Assembly (NCBI GenBank): GCA_018262975.1
Contig: JADFDG010000004.1
Location: 169,961 to 233,960 of the forward strand
DNA from: Gammaproteobacteria bacterium
Lineage (GTDB): Bacteria; Pseudomonadota; Gammaproteobacteria; Pseudomonadales; JADFDG01
DNA length: 64,000 nt
Reading direction: 5' to 3'
Shown here: positions 36,066 through 46,451 of the stretch, piece by piece
How the letters are laid out: the number at the start of each line of letters is the position of its first letter
How positions within the stretch are numbered: the stretch's first letter is position 1
Position numbers and translations under genes: made by a program
Notes under the pieces: generated by a model
Told to the model about the DNA's origin: nothing
Databases searched by the model: none
What the model saw: the letters and a program-made list of their open reading frames with translations, nothing else

Positions 36066-38285
36066 TCACTGATGTGACGAATCAGTACGCAGCAGACGCA
36101 ACCCATTGAACACCACGATCAGGCTGGCGCCCATGTCGGCAAAAACCGCCATCCACATGGTGGCGCTGCCGAAGATGGCCAGGATCAGAAAGACCGCCTT
36201 GATGCCGAGCGCCAGCGCAATGTTCTGCCACAGCACAGCACGGGTCTGGCGGGATATCCGGATCAACTCCGGAATACGGCGCAGGTCGTCGTTCATGATG
36301 ACGACATCCGCCGCCTCCATCGCGATATCGGTACCGGCGGCGCCCATTGCGATGCCAATGTCTGCACGCGCGAGTGCCGGTGCGTCGTTGATGCCGTCGC
36401 CGGTCATGGCGGTGTAGCCGTAGCGCGCCCGCAGATCCTCGATGGCGGCCAGTTTGTCCGCAGGTAGCAGGTTGCCGCGCGCATCATCGATGCCGGCCTG
36501 AGTCGCAATGGTCTTTGCGGTCGTGACGTTGTCGCCGGTCAGCATCGCTGACGTGACGCCGGCAGCATGCAATTGAACAAGGGCATCGCGCGAACTTTGC
36601 TTGATGGTGTCGGCGACAGCAAAGATGGCGAGCACCTGACGCTCCGACGCGAGAATCGTGACCGTACGCCCCTGCACTTCCTGCCGGGCAAGCCGCTCCT
36701 CGATATCGGCGCTGCACAGGCCACGCTCCTCGATCAGGCGATGATTGCCGAGGATCAGGGTCTGTCCGTCGATTCTCGCCTGGATGCCACGCCCGGCGAG
36801 CGCCATGAATTCTGTCAGGCCGCCATTCCGCTGGGTTACGCCTTCGGCAATGGCGCGCGAAACCGGGTGATCCGAATGCGCCGCCAGTTCTGCGCCCCAA
36901 CGCAGCACATGCTCCCGGTCGCCTGCAGTTGGCAACAGGTCGATGTCGACAAGTCGGGGCTTGCCTTCAGTGATCGTCCCGGTCTTGTCCAGCGCAATTG
37001 CCTTGATGCGGTGCGCGTTCTCCAGGTACACCCCGCCCTTGATCAGGATGCCGCGACGTGCGGCGGCTGCCAGCCCGCTGACCACGGTGACAGGCGTTGC
37101 CAAGACCAGCGCACACGGGCAGCCAATGACCAACAACACCAGCGCCTTGTAGATCGCCTGCAGCCAGGTCCAGTCCGCCAGTAACGGTCCGAGAATGGCG
37201 ACTGCGATTGCCAGCGCAAAAATCACCGGTGTATAGATCGCGGCGAACCGGTCGACGAATTGCTGCGTCGGCGCACGCTCGGATTGCGCCTGCTCGACAG
37301 CATGAATGATGCGCGCCAGGGTCGTGTTGCCGGCTGCCGCAGTCACCCGGAATTCAAGCATCCCGGTTTCGTTGATCGTGCCGGCAAACAGGTTGTCACC
37401 GACCACTTTGTCCACCGGCAGGCTCTCGCCGGTCACCGGGGCCTGATTCACGGCACTGCTGCCTGCCGTGACAATCCCGTCCAGCGGAATGCGTGCCCCG
37501 GGCTTCACCCGCACGGTGGCATCCATCGGGATTTCGCTGGCAGGAACCGTCCGCCAACTGCCGTCCGCTTCCCGGATCTCTGCGGTGTCCGGCGCCAGAT
37601 CGAGCAACTTCTTGATGGCGTTGCGCGCACGGTCAACTGACCGCGCCTCGATCAGTTCGGCGATGGCATAGAGCGCCATCACCATCGCCGCTTCCGGCCA
37701 CTGACCAATCAGGAATGCGCCGGTCACGGCAACGGCCATGAGCGCATTCATGTTCAGACGGCCTTGCCGCACCGCAGAAATTCCCTTGCGATAGGTCGAT
37801 ACACCGGCTAGCGCAATGGCACCGGCAGCGAGGCCCATGCCAGACAATTCGAAGACCAGAGTGGACGGAGCGAAGTACGACACCGACTCGGCGGCAATCG
37901 CGAGCAGCAACGCGGCTACCGGGCGGCGGAATCCAGCATTCTCATCAGCAACAACGACTGCTGCGGAAGAGTTCGGTGGCGAGACAGGCTGCGGATCGAA
38001 GCCCGCCTTGCGTATCGCAGCCAACGCTTTTGGCAGCACATCCGCCGTTGCGTCGATGGCGAGCGTTCGTGCGGACAACTGGAAATTCAATCGCCGTATG
38101 CCGGGAACAGCCGACAGCGCCTGCCGGATTTCGCCCTCTTCGGTGGGGCAATCCATGGTCGGGATGCGAAAGGTCGTCTCCCCTGCAGATCCTGAACCGG
38201 ATGCCGCTGTCGACACCGTTGCGGACGCACACACAGTGCCACAACCGCACGCGCCATCATCTTTCGCGCTTTGTTCCGAGGTCAT
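36066..38285 (-). CDS. Heavy-metal P1B-type ATPase (Cd/Pb/Zn exporter, CadA/PbrA/ZntA type)
   Basis: This inner-membrane pump uses ATP to expel divalent soft metals to the periplasm. The 739-residue protein has a Cys-rich N-terminal tail (CGCGTVCAS) and one HMA-like domain with TMDCPTEEGEIR. The TGE motif lies in APVTGESLPVDK, the metal-site CPC in GCPCALVLATPVTV, the phosphorylation site in ALDKTGTITEGKP, and the hinge in MTGDGINDAPALA. CPC without a His-rich region fits the Zn/Cd/Pb group. It lies 100 bp after the Met-rich gene on the same strand as pbrT, so it is likely transcribed from the MerR-controlled promoter. Confidence 0.94.
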   Translation of the reverse strand: MTSEQSAKDDGACGCGTVCASATVSTAASGSGSAGETTFRIPTMDCPTEEGEIRQALSAVPGIRRLNFQLSARTLAIDATADVLPKALAAIRKAGFDPQPVSPPNSSAAVVVADENAGFRRPVAALLLAIAAESVSYFAPSTLVFELSGMGLAAGAIALAGVSTYRKGISAVRQGRLNMNALMAVAVTGAFLIGQWPEAAMVMALYAIAELIEARSVDRARNAIKKLLDLAPDTAEIREADGSWRTVPASEIPMDATVRVKPGARIPLDGIVTAGSSAVNQAPVTGESLPVDKVVGDNLFAGTINETGMLEFRVTAAAGNTTLARIIHAVEQAQSERAPTQQFVDRFAAIYTPVIFALAIAVAILGPLLADWTWLQAIYKALVLLVIGCPCALVLATPVTVVSGLAAAARRGILIKGGVYLENAHRIKAIALDKTGTITEGKPRLVDIDLLPTAGDREHVLRWGAELAAHSDHPVSRAIAEGVTQRNGGLTEFMALAGRGIQARIDGQTLILGNHRLIEERGLCSADIEERLARQEVQGRTVTILASERQVLAIFAVADTIKQSSRDALVQLHAAGVTSAMLTGDNVTTAKTIATQAGIDDARGNLLPADKLAAIEDLRARYGYTAMTGDGINDAPALARADIGIAMGAAGTDIAMEAADVVIMNDDLRRIPELIRISRQTRAVLWQNIALALGIKAVFLILAIFGSATMWMAVFADMGASLIVVFNGLRLLRTDSSHQ

Positions 38286-38385
38286 CTGCCATCCCGGTCA
38301 ACGTATTGGAGCCCGCAGGAACAACGGGCGGCGACCCGATCTGGACAGCCGCCCGCTCGCCCACATCTGAATGACGCAAGCCGGA

Positions 38386-38898
38386 TTATTTGGCGGCCGG
38401 CGCCGGCGCATTCATCCAGTGCTGATGCTGCATCATGTTGTCCATCATCATTTGCTGCATGCCCATGTACTGGTCGGACATGTACTGGCGCTGCTTCTGC
38501 TGTTCGGGCGTCAGCTTGTTGTAGTAACCATGCATGCCATCCCAACCCATCATGTGGTCACCCATCATGTTGCTACCCATGCAGCAACCCATGCCGCCGG
38601 CAGTCCACATGTTCTGCATCATGTCCATGGAACCGCGCATGGTGTTCCAGTGCTCCTGCAGGAGCTTCTGACGCTCTTGCGGGTCCTGCGTCTGGCTGAT
38701 CTTCGCCATCTGGTCATGCATCAACTGCATGTTCTGCTGCATTTGCGCGAGTTGCTTGTCGAACTCCGCCGGGTTCGGTGCAGCCGGTTGCGTCACAGCC
38801 TCCTTCTTGGGCGCATCTTTCGGTTTTTCTGCGGCCAGTACCGGTTGCGCTGCCAGTACGGCGAACGCCAGACCGATCGTTACGATTGCCTTTTTCAT
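38386..38898 (-). CDS. Methionine-rich periplasmic protein
   Basis: From the Met at 38898 the protein is 170 residues with a Sec signal peptide (MKKAIVTIGLAFAVLAAQPV, then LA-AE). The mature protein has a Lys/Pro linker and a helical segment with many Gln and Met (QLAQMQQNMQLMHDQMAKIS). The C-terminal half is extraordinarily Met/His/Trp-rich: GGMGCCMGSNMMGDHMMG, then MMMDNMMQHQHWMN. Such Met clusters bind soft metals such as Cu(I), Ag(I) or possibly Pb(II). It is encoded between the PbrT-like permease and the P1B ATPase, so it is probably a periplasmic metal buffer; this is inference. Confidence 0.75.
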   Translation of the reverse strand: MKKAIVTIGLAFAVLAAQPVLAAEKPKDAPKKEAVTQPAAPNPAEFDKQLAQMQQNMQLMHDQMAKISQTQDPQERQKLLQEHWNTMRGSMDMMQNMWTAGGMGCCMGSNMMGDHMMGWDGMHGYYNKLTPEQQKQRQYMSDQYMGMQQMMMDNMMQHQHWMNAPAPAAK

Positions 38899-39074
38899 TG
38901 TCGACACCTCATGGATTGAAGAGACCACTGCCTTTCCTTGCGCGGCTTCAACAAAGCCGTACCACTTCATACCGCTACAACAACCGATTGCGCAGTCCCT
39001 GCGAAGAAATATGCTGCAATCCTTCTCTCAGAACGCCACCGCCACGCCCTCGATCGGTGCATTGGGTGACGCCA

Positions 39075-41006
39075 TCAAGACTGCTTCCCATCCGCGGGGA
39101 TGCCGGCACGTTGGGCAGCACGCCGGTTCATCACGAATGCTGTAATCAGCACGACAAGGCAAAGGACCTGTGCCAGGACGCCCTGCAGCGTCGGGTAGAG
39201 GCCTATCCACTCGATGCGCGGCAGCGAAACCAGTTCAGCAGGCAGCCACCCTGCCTCCTGCACGGCCGCAATACCCTTGCCAGTGAGTACCACGGCGAGG
39301 ATGGCCATCAGGATGGCACTGAACGAGAAGAACTGCGCGATGGGCAGACGCGCCGACAGTCGCAGCATGCTCCAGGCAATACCTGCCAGGACAACGACCG
39401 CAAACAGGCTGCCGGCAACGATCGCGTGGCCGCCACCCTGGCTCCACATCGCCACGTAGAACAGGATCGTCTCGAACACCTCGCGGTACACCACCACGAA
39501 AGCAAGCAGGAACAGGAACCAACCGGAACTACGCGACGCTGCGGAGAGGACTTTCGCCTGGACGTATTGCTGCCAGGCGCCTGCCTGACTCTTGTTGTGC
39601 ATCCAGATACCGACAAAAACGAGTACGGCTGCCGCGAATAACGAGGCAATACCTTCCGTCATCTCGCGGCTGGCGCCACTGATGGCGATCACGTTGGTCG
39701 CCAGCCACCAGGTAGCGACGCCGCCCGCCAGTGCCGCGAACGTTCCGCCATGAACGTACGCGACCTGCGTGCCGCGATCCGTCCGGCGCAGGAACGCGAT
39801 GATCCCGACGACAATCAGCAATGCCTCAAGACCTTCGCGCAGAAGGATCGTGAATGCACCGAGGAATGCAGAGCTGGCATCGGTGACCGTCGACGAGAGG
39901 GTCGACTCCACGCGCGGCAGCAATGCCGTCACTGCATCAATGCGATCCTCAACCTGGGCGGCCGGTACTTTGTTGGTGATATCCGTACGCAAGGCGAGCA
40001 TCGCCACTTCGACGGAGCGCATCAGCTCCTCGTCCTTCGCCTTGAGCGATGGCTCCAGCGGCTCGAAGCCATCGAGATAGGCAGCTACCGCCAGACGTGT
40101 GGCCTGCGCGTGGTCTCCCTTCCGGTAGGCATCAAGGCTCTGCGCGAGATTGTCGCGAACGACAGCGAGACTTTGTGATGCGTGCGGCTGGATCGCGTTC
40201 GGGTTGTGCCGCAAGTAAGCGGCAATGGCAGGGCCGGCATCACCGGGAACCGCTTCGACCATCGCTGCCGGTGTCAGCGTCGTCAATTGCTCAAGCGTGC
40301 CGAATTTTTCCCGCAGTTGCGCGTCGTCCTGCCAGCGCTTTTCACCGGTTTGCGCGAGCGCCGGATCGAAGGCGAACTGGCCGACGTAGAAGGCCAGCGC
40401 CCAGCGGTCCTCCTCGGGCGTATTCGCGAAACTCGACATGGACGTTCCATCCAGTCCCTGCGTGATCACCTGAAACAGGCCAAAGAGACTGCGTTGATCG
40501 GCGCGCTCCTTGTCGGTGAACGCGATCGGCGGGGGCGTCAGGCTGGCTGCCAGCGGGCCATCGCCCGCGCCCGTCACCCCGTGACAGGAAGCACAGTTCT
40601 CTGCGTATAGCGCTTTGCCGCGGGAGACATCCGGTACGCGGGCCGGCGCTTGTGGAACCGGGTAGGCCGCCAGCAATTGGCCGCCGAGATCTCGCGCCAG
40701 GCGCGCAACGGTATCTGGGTCCTGCCGCGCCTCGATTGCCTGGACCAGGCCCTGCGCCTGCCTTGCCAGTACCGCGCGGGCCTCTGATGGCGGGAGGGAG
40801 CCGATCTCCCGCGAAACGGTTCCGGCGAAGTCCTTCATCTCGGCGTATTCGCTGTCGCTGAGGACCTGCCCGTGGCCGACAGCGCCCCGGTAGTCGACGG
40901 CGACATAGTCCAGCATGCGCCAGAGGGTACGGACATCCGGGCTGGCGGCCAGCACGTTGGACGACAAAAGAACCAGTGCCAGGGGCAACGCGAACCGAAG
41001 TTTCAC
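39075..41006 (-). CDS. PbrT-like FTR1-family permease with cytochrome c domain
   Basis: FTR1-family permeases take up Fe or, in lead operons, Pb(II). The 643-residue protein has a signal peptide (KLRFALPLALVLLSSNVLAA) and a c-type heme domain with CASCH (ENCASCHGVTGAGDG) near residue 155. A helical periplasmic linker follows, then seven membrane helices with two REXXE metal motifs (REGLE and REVFE). Fusion of cytochrome c to FTR1 is the PbrT architecture. The start is GTG 41006 with GAGAGG upstream; the ATG at 41057 lies within the -10 of its own promoter and cannot be used. It is divergent from merR. Confidence 0.85.
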   Translation of the reverse strand: MKLRFALPLALVLLSSNVLAASPDVRTLWRMLDYVAVDYRGAVGHGQVLSDSEYAEMKDFAGTVSREIGSLPPSEARAVLARQAQGLVQAIEARQDPDTVARLARDLGGQLLAAYPVPQAPARVPDVSRGKALYAENCASCHGVTGAGDGPLAASLTPPPIAFTDKERADQRSLFGLFQVITQGLDGTSMSSFANTPEEDRWALAFYVGQFAFDPALAQTGEKRWQDDAQLREKFGTLEQLTTLTPAAMVEAVPGDAGPAIAAYLRHNPNAIQPHASQSLAVVRDNLAQSLDAYRKGDHAQATRLAVAAYLDGFEPLEPSLKAKDEELMRSVEVAMLALRTDITNKVPAAQVEDRIDAVTALLPRVESTLSSTVTDASSAFLGAFTILLREGLEALLIVVGIIAFLRRTDRGTQVAYVHGGTFAALAGGVATWWLATNVIAISGASREMTEGIASLFAAAVLVFVGIWMHNKSQAGAWQQYVQAKVLSAASRSSGWFLFLLAFVVVYREVFETILFYVAMWSQGGGHAIVAGSLFAVVVLAGIAWSMLRLSARLPIAQFFSFSAILMAILAVVLTGKGIAAVQEAGWLPAELVSLPRIEWIGLYPTLQGVLAQVLCLVVLITAFVMNRRAAQRAGIPADGKQS

Positions 41007-41055
41007 AACCAACCTCTCGAAAGCAGATATCCGGACGTTAATGCGACTGGATCTC

Positions 41056-41086
41056 ATCTAACACCCTGTAGTAACTTCAGGGTCAA
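41056..41086 (-). promoter_or_regulatory. MerR-type promoter with 19-bp spacer for pbrT
   Basis: On the minus strand, -35 TTGACC (41086-41081) and -10 TTAGAT (41061-41056) are separated by exactly 19 bp. Within it lies the inverted repeat ACCCT...AGGGT (41063-41083, ACCCTGTAGTAACTTCAGG and onward). An over-long spacer with the dyad inside is the known architecture of MerR-family activation by DNA unwinding. It drives the pbrT-Met-rich-ATPase genes and is bound by the regulator encoded at 41105. Confidence 0.88.
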
Positions 41087-41104
41087 GCATTCTGGAGCCT
41101 GATC

Positions 41105-41530
41105 ATGAGCGAAGCCCTGAAAATCGGCGAATTGGCCGGCCGGTTGAGCGTTCCGGTTGAAACGATCCGCTACTACGAGAAAGAGGGCCTGCTGCCCTCC
41201 CCGGCGCGAACCGCCGGCAACTATCGGCTGTACGACCAGAATGCCGTGGAACGCCTGACCTTCATCCGGAATTGCCGCACGCTGGGCATCACACTGGACG
41301 AAGTGCGCACGCTATTACGCGCCAAGGACAACCCCGACGCGGAATGTGGCTCAGTCAATCGTCTGGTCGACGCGCATATTGACCAGATCAACGTACACAT
41401 TGCCGAACTGGAGCGTTTGAAGGGTAGCCTCCTGACGCTCCGAACTCGCTGCGGTCCCGCACGTCACGCGCGCGACTGCGGCATCCTCAACGAACTTGTC
41501 CATGAGCACGACCCGCGCTCACCGTGTTGA
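41105..41530 (+). CDS. MerR-family Pb/Cd-responsive regulator (PbrR/CadR type)
   Basis: The 141-residue protein has an N-terminal winged helix (ALKIGELAGRLSVPVETIRY, then YEKEGLLPSPARTAGNYRLY) and a dimerisation helix. Candidate metal ligands are Cys81 (ECGSVN), Cys116 (RCGPARH) and Cys125 (DCGIL), the three-cysteine pattern of PbrR/CadR. It is divergent from the pbrT promoter and activates it on metal binding. Its 3' end overlaps the convergent DUF3703 gene by 12 bp. Confidence 0.92.
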   Translation: MSEALKIGELAGRLSVPVETIRYYEKEGLLPSPARTAGNYRLYDQNAVERLTFIRNCRTLGITLDEVRTLLRAKDNPDAECGSVNRLVDAHIDQINVHIAELERLKGSLLTLRTRCGPARHARDCGILNELVHEHDPRSPC

Positions 41531-41890
41531 GTCGTCGCCGGCATCCGATTTTCCTTCGATCAGCTTTTGCAACTGCGGATCAATCGGCATCCGCCTGAAC
41601 ATGTTGACGTTGCTGCCGCCGGTATTGCCCGTCGGCACCACGCCGACCGCCGATCCCAGCGCACCAAATACGATCCGTACCGCCTGGCCGATCACGGCCA
41701 CCGGCCTGCGGCGCTTCACCTCAACCCGCAACATGTGCCAATGCGTCTGCGCGTGCGGAACGACGTACGCCTGGCCCAGCACATGCGCACGCTCAAGGTG
41801 GGCGAACCCACCGTCGATGTCACCGGCCTCGATCAACGCCAATGCCTGGGCCATTTCACTGTTGAATGCCTGTCGCTGAACCGGATTCAT
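41519..41890 (-). CDS. DUF3703 family protein
   Basis: The 123-residue protein starts at Met 41890 (MNPVQRQAFNSEMAQALALI). It has the family pattern AGDIDGGFAHLERAHVLGQA, then HAQTHWHMLRVEVKRRRPVA, with conserved His and Trp. A membrane-proximal helix follows (IGQAVRIVFGALGSAVGVVP), then GNTGGSNVNMFRRMPIDPQL. The family accompanies metal-resistance operons; its function is unknown. It is the last gene of the six-gene czc-ynfA operon, tail-to-tail with merR. Confidence 0.8.
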   Translation of the reverse strand: MNPVQRQAFNSEMAQALALIEAGDIDGGFAHLERAHVLGQAYVVPHAQTHWHMLRVEVKRRRPVAVIGQAVRIVFGALGSAVGVVPTGNTGGSNVNMFRRMPIDPQLQKLIEGKSDAGDDSTR

Positions 41891-41977
41891 CTGCGTCTCC
41901 CGATCACCGTTGATTCGCCACACACCACAGAGGCTAAAACCCTTGGCCTACCCAAGGGTCAAGCAAAGATCCGTCCC

Positions 41978-42310
41978 TCATGCGTTTTTAGGCGCGAACA
42001 TGATGATGGCCATGCCAAGCATCGCGACCGCCGACCCCACCAGGTCCCACGTCGTTGGCCGGATGCCTTCGACAGACCACAGCCAGAGTATCGCCACGAA
42101 AATATAGACACCGCCGTAGGCCGCATACGTTCGTCCTGCGGCAGTCGGGTGCCATGAGAGCAGCCAGGCGAACAGCGCCAGGCTCAACGCTGCCGGCACC
42201 AGCAGCCAGATGCTCTTGTCTTGCTTGAGCCACAGCCACGGCAGATAGCAGCCAACGATTTCTGCAACCGCCGTGACCAGGAACAGTGCCAATGTCTTCA
42301 GTTCGAACAT
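41978..42310 (-). CDS. ynfA: YnfA family (UPF0060) membrane protein
   Basis: The 110-residue protein has four membrane helices and begins [20 protein letters not shown]. Family signatures are [33 protein letters not shown] and [20 protein letters not shown]. YnfA is related to small multidrug resistance pumps and is common next to czc and other metal genes; the substrate is debated. It lies 22 bp downstream of czcA in the same operon. Confidence 0.9.
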   Translation of the reverse strand: MFELKTLALFLVTAVAEIVGCYLPWLWLKQDKSIWLLVPAALSLALFAWLLSWHPTAAGRTYAAYGGVYIFVAILWLWSVEGIRPTTWDLVGSAVAMLGMAIIMFAPKNA

Positions 42311-42332
42311 GCGACATCTCCAGCTTCCAGCC

Positions 42333-45300
42333 TTACGCCGACTTCCGGTAGGCCCAGCGGTACAGTGCCGGCAGCACGAACAAGCTCAACAGTGTGGCGG
42401 AAATGATTCCGCCGATGACCACCGTTGCCAGCGGACGCTGTACTTCCGCGCCGGTGCCGGTGTTGAGCGCCATCGGCAGGAAGCCGAGCGCGGCAACCAG
42501 CGCCACCATGATGATCGGACGCAGCCGCATCAGCGCGCCCTCAATGACCGCATCGACAACGTTTCGCCCTTGATCGCGCAGATCACGGATAGCCGACACC
42601 ATCACGACGCCGGTCAGTACGGCTACGCCAGACAGTGTGATGAAACCGACGCCGGCGGTAATCGAGAGCGGAATGCCCCGCAGCCAAAGGGCAAGTACAC
42701 CACCGGTTAGCGCCAGCGGCACGCCGCTGAATACCAGCAGCGCATCGATACCGGAACGGAAAGTCATCACCAGCAGGCCGAAGATCATCAGCAGCGTGAC
42801 CGGCACCAGCAATTGCAGACGACCAACGGCAGACTCAAGTTGCTCGAAGGTTCCGCCGTAGGTGATCCATATCCCCGGTGGTAGTTTGACCTTCTCGTCA
42901 ACGGCAATTTTCACGTCGGCAACGAAAGATCCCAGGTCACGATCACGCACGTTGGCGGTCACGGCGATTCGCCGCTTTCCGTTCTCGCGGTTGATCTGGT
43001 TCGGGCCTGGCGCCAGTTCCAGCTTCGCCACTTCCGCCAGCGGCACATAGTCTCCATCCGGCAACGCGATGGGCAACCGCCCCAGCGTGCGCAGGTCGTT
43101 GCGCAGGGATTCCGGCAAACGCACCACCAGTGCAAAACGACGGTCACCCTCCGACACCGTTCCCGCCTCGCGGCCACCGATGGCGGTTGCAACCGTGTCC
43201 TGCACATCGGCGATATTCAACCCGTAGCGCGCCAGCTTCGCGCGATCCGGTGTCACCGTGAGTACCGGCAGGCCGCTGACTTGCTCGACCTTCACATCTC
43301 CCGCACCCGGCACCTTGCGCAGCGCTTCGGCCACATCGTTGCCAAGAGCCAGTAGCTGGTCGAGATCGTCACCGTAGAGCTTGACGGCAAGGTCCGATCG
43401 CACGCCGGAGATCAGTTCGTTGAAGCGCAACTGGATCGGTTGCGACATCTCGAAATTGCTGCCGACCGTGCGATTGGCAGCCTCGTTGATGGCCTCGACA
43501 ACTTCTGCCTTGGGTCTATCCGGATCAGGCCACTGATCGTGCGGCTTGAGAATCACATAACCGTCGGCAATGCTCGGAGGCATCGGGTCGGTCGCCACTT
43601 CCGCCGTGCCTACGCGGGCAAAGACGGTCTGCACTTCCGGCACGGTCAGCAGCTCCTTCTCAAGCGCCTTCTGCATTTCCAGCGACTGGGCGAGGCTGGT
43701 GCCGGGAATGCGCAACGCCTGCAGCGCGACGTCGCCTTCGTCCAGGCTCGGGATGAACTCCGCACCCAGGCGCGTGGCCAGCAGCAGGCTGCCGATCACC
43801 AGCAGCACCGCACCCGCAAACCACGGCATGGAGCGTGCCAGCACCTTGCGTAGCAAGGCTTCGTAGCGCGCGGACAACGCGTCGAAGTAGCGGCTGTCGT
43901 GCTCTTTCACCGGCTTGGTCATGAAGGCAGCCACTGCCGCCGGCACAAACGTCACCGACAGGAACAGCGCCGCGATCATGGCAATGATCACCGTCAGCGC
44001 CATCGGCTGGAACATCTTTCCTTCGACGCCGGTGAGGGCCAGGATCGGCAAGTTGACGAGTATCACCACCAGCACACTGACAATGCCGGGCACCGCCACT
44101 TCGCGCGTCGCTTCGAAGGTAACGTGCAGGCGCTCCCATGGCTCGAGTGGTCGCCCGTGATGTCGCTGGGCCAATGCGAGGCGCCGCATGCAGTTCTCCA
44201 GGATGATCACCGCCGCATCGACGATCAGGCCGAAGTCCAGTGCGCCCAGACTCATCAGGTTGGCGCTGACCTGGTTCTGAATCATGCCGGTGATGGTCAG
44301 CAGCATCGCCAGCGGGATCACCGCAGCGGCGATCAGCGTGGCACGCAGGTTGCCAATAAAGGCCAGCAGGACGATCACCACCAGCAGCGCGCCTTCGATC
44401 AGGTTTTTCTGCACCGTCCAGATGGTGCGTTCAACCAGTGACGTGCGGTTGTAAACCGTTTCAGCGCGTACGCCGGGCGGCAGCGTCTTGTTGATCTCCG
44501 CCAGCTTGGTCGCCACCCGCTCACTGACCGTCCGGCTGTTCTCGCCGATCAGCATGACGGCTGTGCCAAGCACGGTTTCGTGGCCATCACGGGTCGCGGA
44601 GCCGGTGCGCAGTTCACGGCCGACACCGACTTCCGCTACGTCGCGCACGCGCACCGGAATACCGCCACGCAAGGCGACAACGGTATTGCTGATATCGGCA
44701 TCACCGGTTACCCGGCCGGTAACCCGCACCAGGTACTGCTCGCCGTTGCGCTCGATGTATCCGGCGCCGCGATTGGCGTTGTTGTTCTCCAGCGCCTCTG
44801 CCAGTTCGTTGAGCGAGACGCGGTAGGCCAGCAGCTTCGCCGGGGCCGGCGTGACATGGATCTGCTTGTCGTAGCCGCCGATACTGTTCACCTCGGTGAC
44901 GCCGGGCACCTGGCGCAATTGCGGACGGATCACCCAGTCCTGCAGTTCGCGCAGCGCCATCGCATCCCAGGGCTGACCGTTGGGCTGGCGGGCGTCGGGA
45001 TCGGCTTCAACGGTGTACTGGAAGATCTCGCCGAGTCCGGTCGCAATCGGCCCCATCATCGGCTCGATGCCTTCCGGCAATTGCCCGCTGGCTTCGCGCA
45101 GCCGTTCACCGACCAGTTGCCGCGCAAAGTAGAGATCCACGCCGTCATGGAAAACCACCGTGACCTGCGCGAGCCCGTAGCGCGACAGCGAGCGCGTGTA
45201 GGCAAGGTCCGGAATACCCGCCATCGCGGTTTCGATGGCGTAGGTGATGCGCTGCTCAACTTCCAGCGGCGAATAGCCTTCTGCCTCGACGTTGATCTGC

Positions 45301-45440
45301 ACCTGGACGTTGGTGATGTCCGGTACGGCATCAATGGGCAGCTTCTGGTAATTCCAGATACCCAGCGCGCCCAATGTCGCGACGAAGATCAGGACGAGCC
45401 AGCGGCGTTCGATGGATTGCTTGAGGATGATGTCGATCAT
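42333..45440 (-). CDS. czcA: CzcA-type RND heavy-metal efflux transporter
   Basis: This is an HME-RND inner-membrane proton/metal antiporter, the pump of the tripartite CzcCBA system for Co, Zn and Cd export. The 1035-residue protein has two halves of six helices and large periplasmic domains. The N-terminus ([20 protein letters not shown]) and [20 protein letters not shown] are typical. The helix-4 metal/proton signature [20 protein letters not shown] carries the conserved Asp (DFG..D) of the HME1 Zn/Co/Cd group, and [20 protein letters not shown] lies in the second half. It follows czcB by 33 bp. Confidence 0.94.
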   Translation of the reverse strand: MIDIILKQSIERRWLVLIFVATLGALGIWNYQKLPIDAVPDITNVQVQINVEAEGYSPLEVEQRITYAIETAMAGIPDLAYTRSLSRYGLAQVTVVFHDGVDLYFARQLVGERLREASGQLPEGIEPMMGPIATGLGEIFQYTVEADPDARQPNGQPWDAMALRELQDWVIRPQLRQVPGVTEVNSIGGYDKQIHVTPAPAKLLAYRVSLNELAEALENNNANRGAGYIERNGEQYLVRVTGRVTGDADISNTVVALRGGIPVRVRDVAEVGVGRELRTGSATRDGHETVLGTAVMLIGENSRTVSERVATKLAEINKTLPPGVRAETVYNRTSLVERTIWTVQKNLIEGALLVVIVLLAFIGNLRATLIAAAVIPLAMLLTITGMIQNQVSANLMSLGALDFGLIVDAAVIILENCMRRLALAQRHHGRPLEPWERLHVTFEATREVAVPGIVSVLVVILVNLPILALTGVEGKMFQPMALTVIIAMIAALFLSVTFVPAAVAAFMTKPVKEHDSRYFDALSARYEALLRKVLARSMPWFAGAVLLVIGSLLLATRLGAEFIPSLDEGDVALQALRIPGTSLAQSLEMQKALEKELLTVPEVQTVFARVGTAEVATDPMPPSIADGYVILKPHDQWPDPDRPKAEVVEAINEAANRTVGSNFEMSQPIQLRFNELISGVRSDLAVKLYGDDLDQLLALGNDVAEALRKVPGAGDVKVEQVSGLPVLTVTPDRAKLARYGLNIADVQDTVATAIGGREAGTVSEGDRRFALVVRLPESLRNDLRTLGRLPIALPDGDYVPLAEVAKLELAPGPNQINRENGKRRIAVTANVRDRDLGSFVADVKIAVDEKVKLPPGIWITYGGTFEQLESAVGRLQLLVPVTLLMIFGLLVMTFRSGIDALLVFSGVPLALTGGVLALWLRGIPLSITAGVGFITLSGVAVLTGVVMVSAIRDLRDQGRNVVDAVIEGALMRLRPIIMVALVAALGFLPMALNTGTGAEVQRPLATVVIGGIISATLLSLFVLPALYRWAYRKSA

Positions 45441-45473
45441 GACGACACCTCCGCTGTATGCGCGCGATTGTGA

Positions 45474-46451
45474 TCAGTGCTCATGTTCGGCCTCGCCCTT
45501 GCCCTGCTCCGCCTTCAGCGCAAAGCTGTTGGCGGTCGCAATCACGTCACCGGCAGCAAGCCCTTCCTGCACTTCAACCCGGACACCATCGTTACGGCCG
45601 ATCTTCACCGGCTGCGTGCGGAAACCGTGCTCAGTCTTCACGAACACCGACGGCTTTCCTTCGATGTCCTGCAGGGCCGATTGCGGAATCGTCAGCGCGG
45701 CCTTCGACGTGGCAACGGCTACCTCACCCGTCACGAACAGGCCGGTGGCCCAACGGCCATCACGATTGGCCAGCGGCACACGCACGGCAACGCTTTGGTT
45801 ATCGCTGCTGCCGACCGGCGCAATCTGGTTGATCTTGCCTTCGGCCGTCAGCTCGCCTTCGCTGGTGAGAATGCGCACGATCTGGCCGGAACGCAGTTTC
45901 ACGCGATCCGCCGGGAATGCGCTGAGTTCGGCGGTAACGCTGGACAGGTCAGTGATGGTGAATATCGGTGTGTCACCGGCGGTTTCGCCCGGATTGGTGT
46001 TGCGCGCAGTGACGGTGCCGGCAATCGGTGCCGTGACGGCGTAGACCTGCAGACTGTCGTTGCTTTCGACGGTGGCCAGCGTGGCGCCGGCCGCGACGCG
46101 ATCACCGAGGTTCACGCGCACGGATTTCACGAGGCCGGGAAAGCGTGCGGCTACGTCACGGGTACGTGCGGGATCTACCGTTATCGTGCCAAAGAGCGAC
46201 AACGTCTGGCGGATTTCTGCCGGGCCGGCTGCCTCGGTCTGGATACCGGCACGGGAGATGCGCTCGGCGTCGATGTCGAGCTCACCAGGGGCTTCTTCTT
46301 CGTGGCCCGCTTCGCCTTCGGCGTGGCCGGCCTCCCCTTCGTGGCCTGCTTCAGCCGCTTGGGTCTTGTCAGCCGTTTCGGCGGCCTGATCCGGGGCACC
46401 GCAGCCGGTGACAGCGACTGCCACGATCAGGGCAATAAAAATGCGATTCAT
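45474..46451 (-). CDS. czcB: CzcB-type periplasmic adaptor (membrane fusion) lipoprotein
   Basis: The adaptor links CzcA to the outer-membrane CzcC. The 325-residue protein begins MNRIFIALIVAVAVTG-C with a lipobox, so it is a predicted lipoprotein. An acidic and His-rich N-terminal stretch (AGHEGEAGHAEGEAGHEEEA) may bind metal. The biotinyl-lipoyl-like region (LFGTITVDPARTRDVAARFP) is followed by the barrel domains. The C-terminus ends in a His/Glu tail (GKGEAEHEH). The Met at 46451 overlaps the end of czcC by four bases. Confidence 0.92.
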   Translation of the reverse strand: MNRIFIALIVAVAVTGCGAPDQAAETADKTQAAEAGHEGEAGHAEGEAGHEEEAPGELDIDAERISRAGIQTEAAGPAEIRQTLSLFGTITVDPARTRDVAARFPGLVKSVRVNLGDRVAAGATLATVESNDSLQVYAVTAPIAGTVTARNTNPGETAGDTPIFTITDLSSVTAELSAFPADRVKLRSGQIVRILTSEGELTAEGKINQIAPVGSSDNQSVAVRVPLANRDGRWATGLFVTGEVAVATSKAALTIPQSALQDIEGKPSVFVKTEHGFRTQPVKIGRNDGVRVEVQEGLAAGDVIATANSFALKAEQGKGEAEHEH

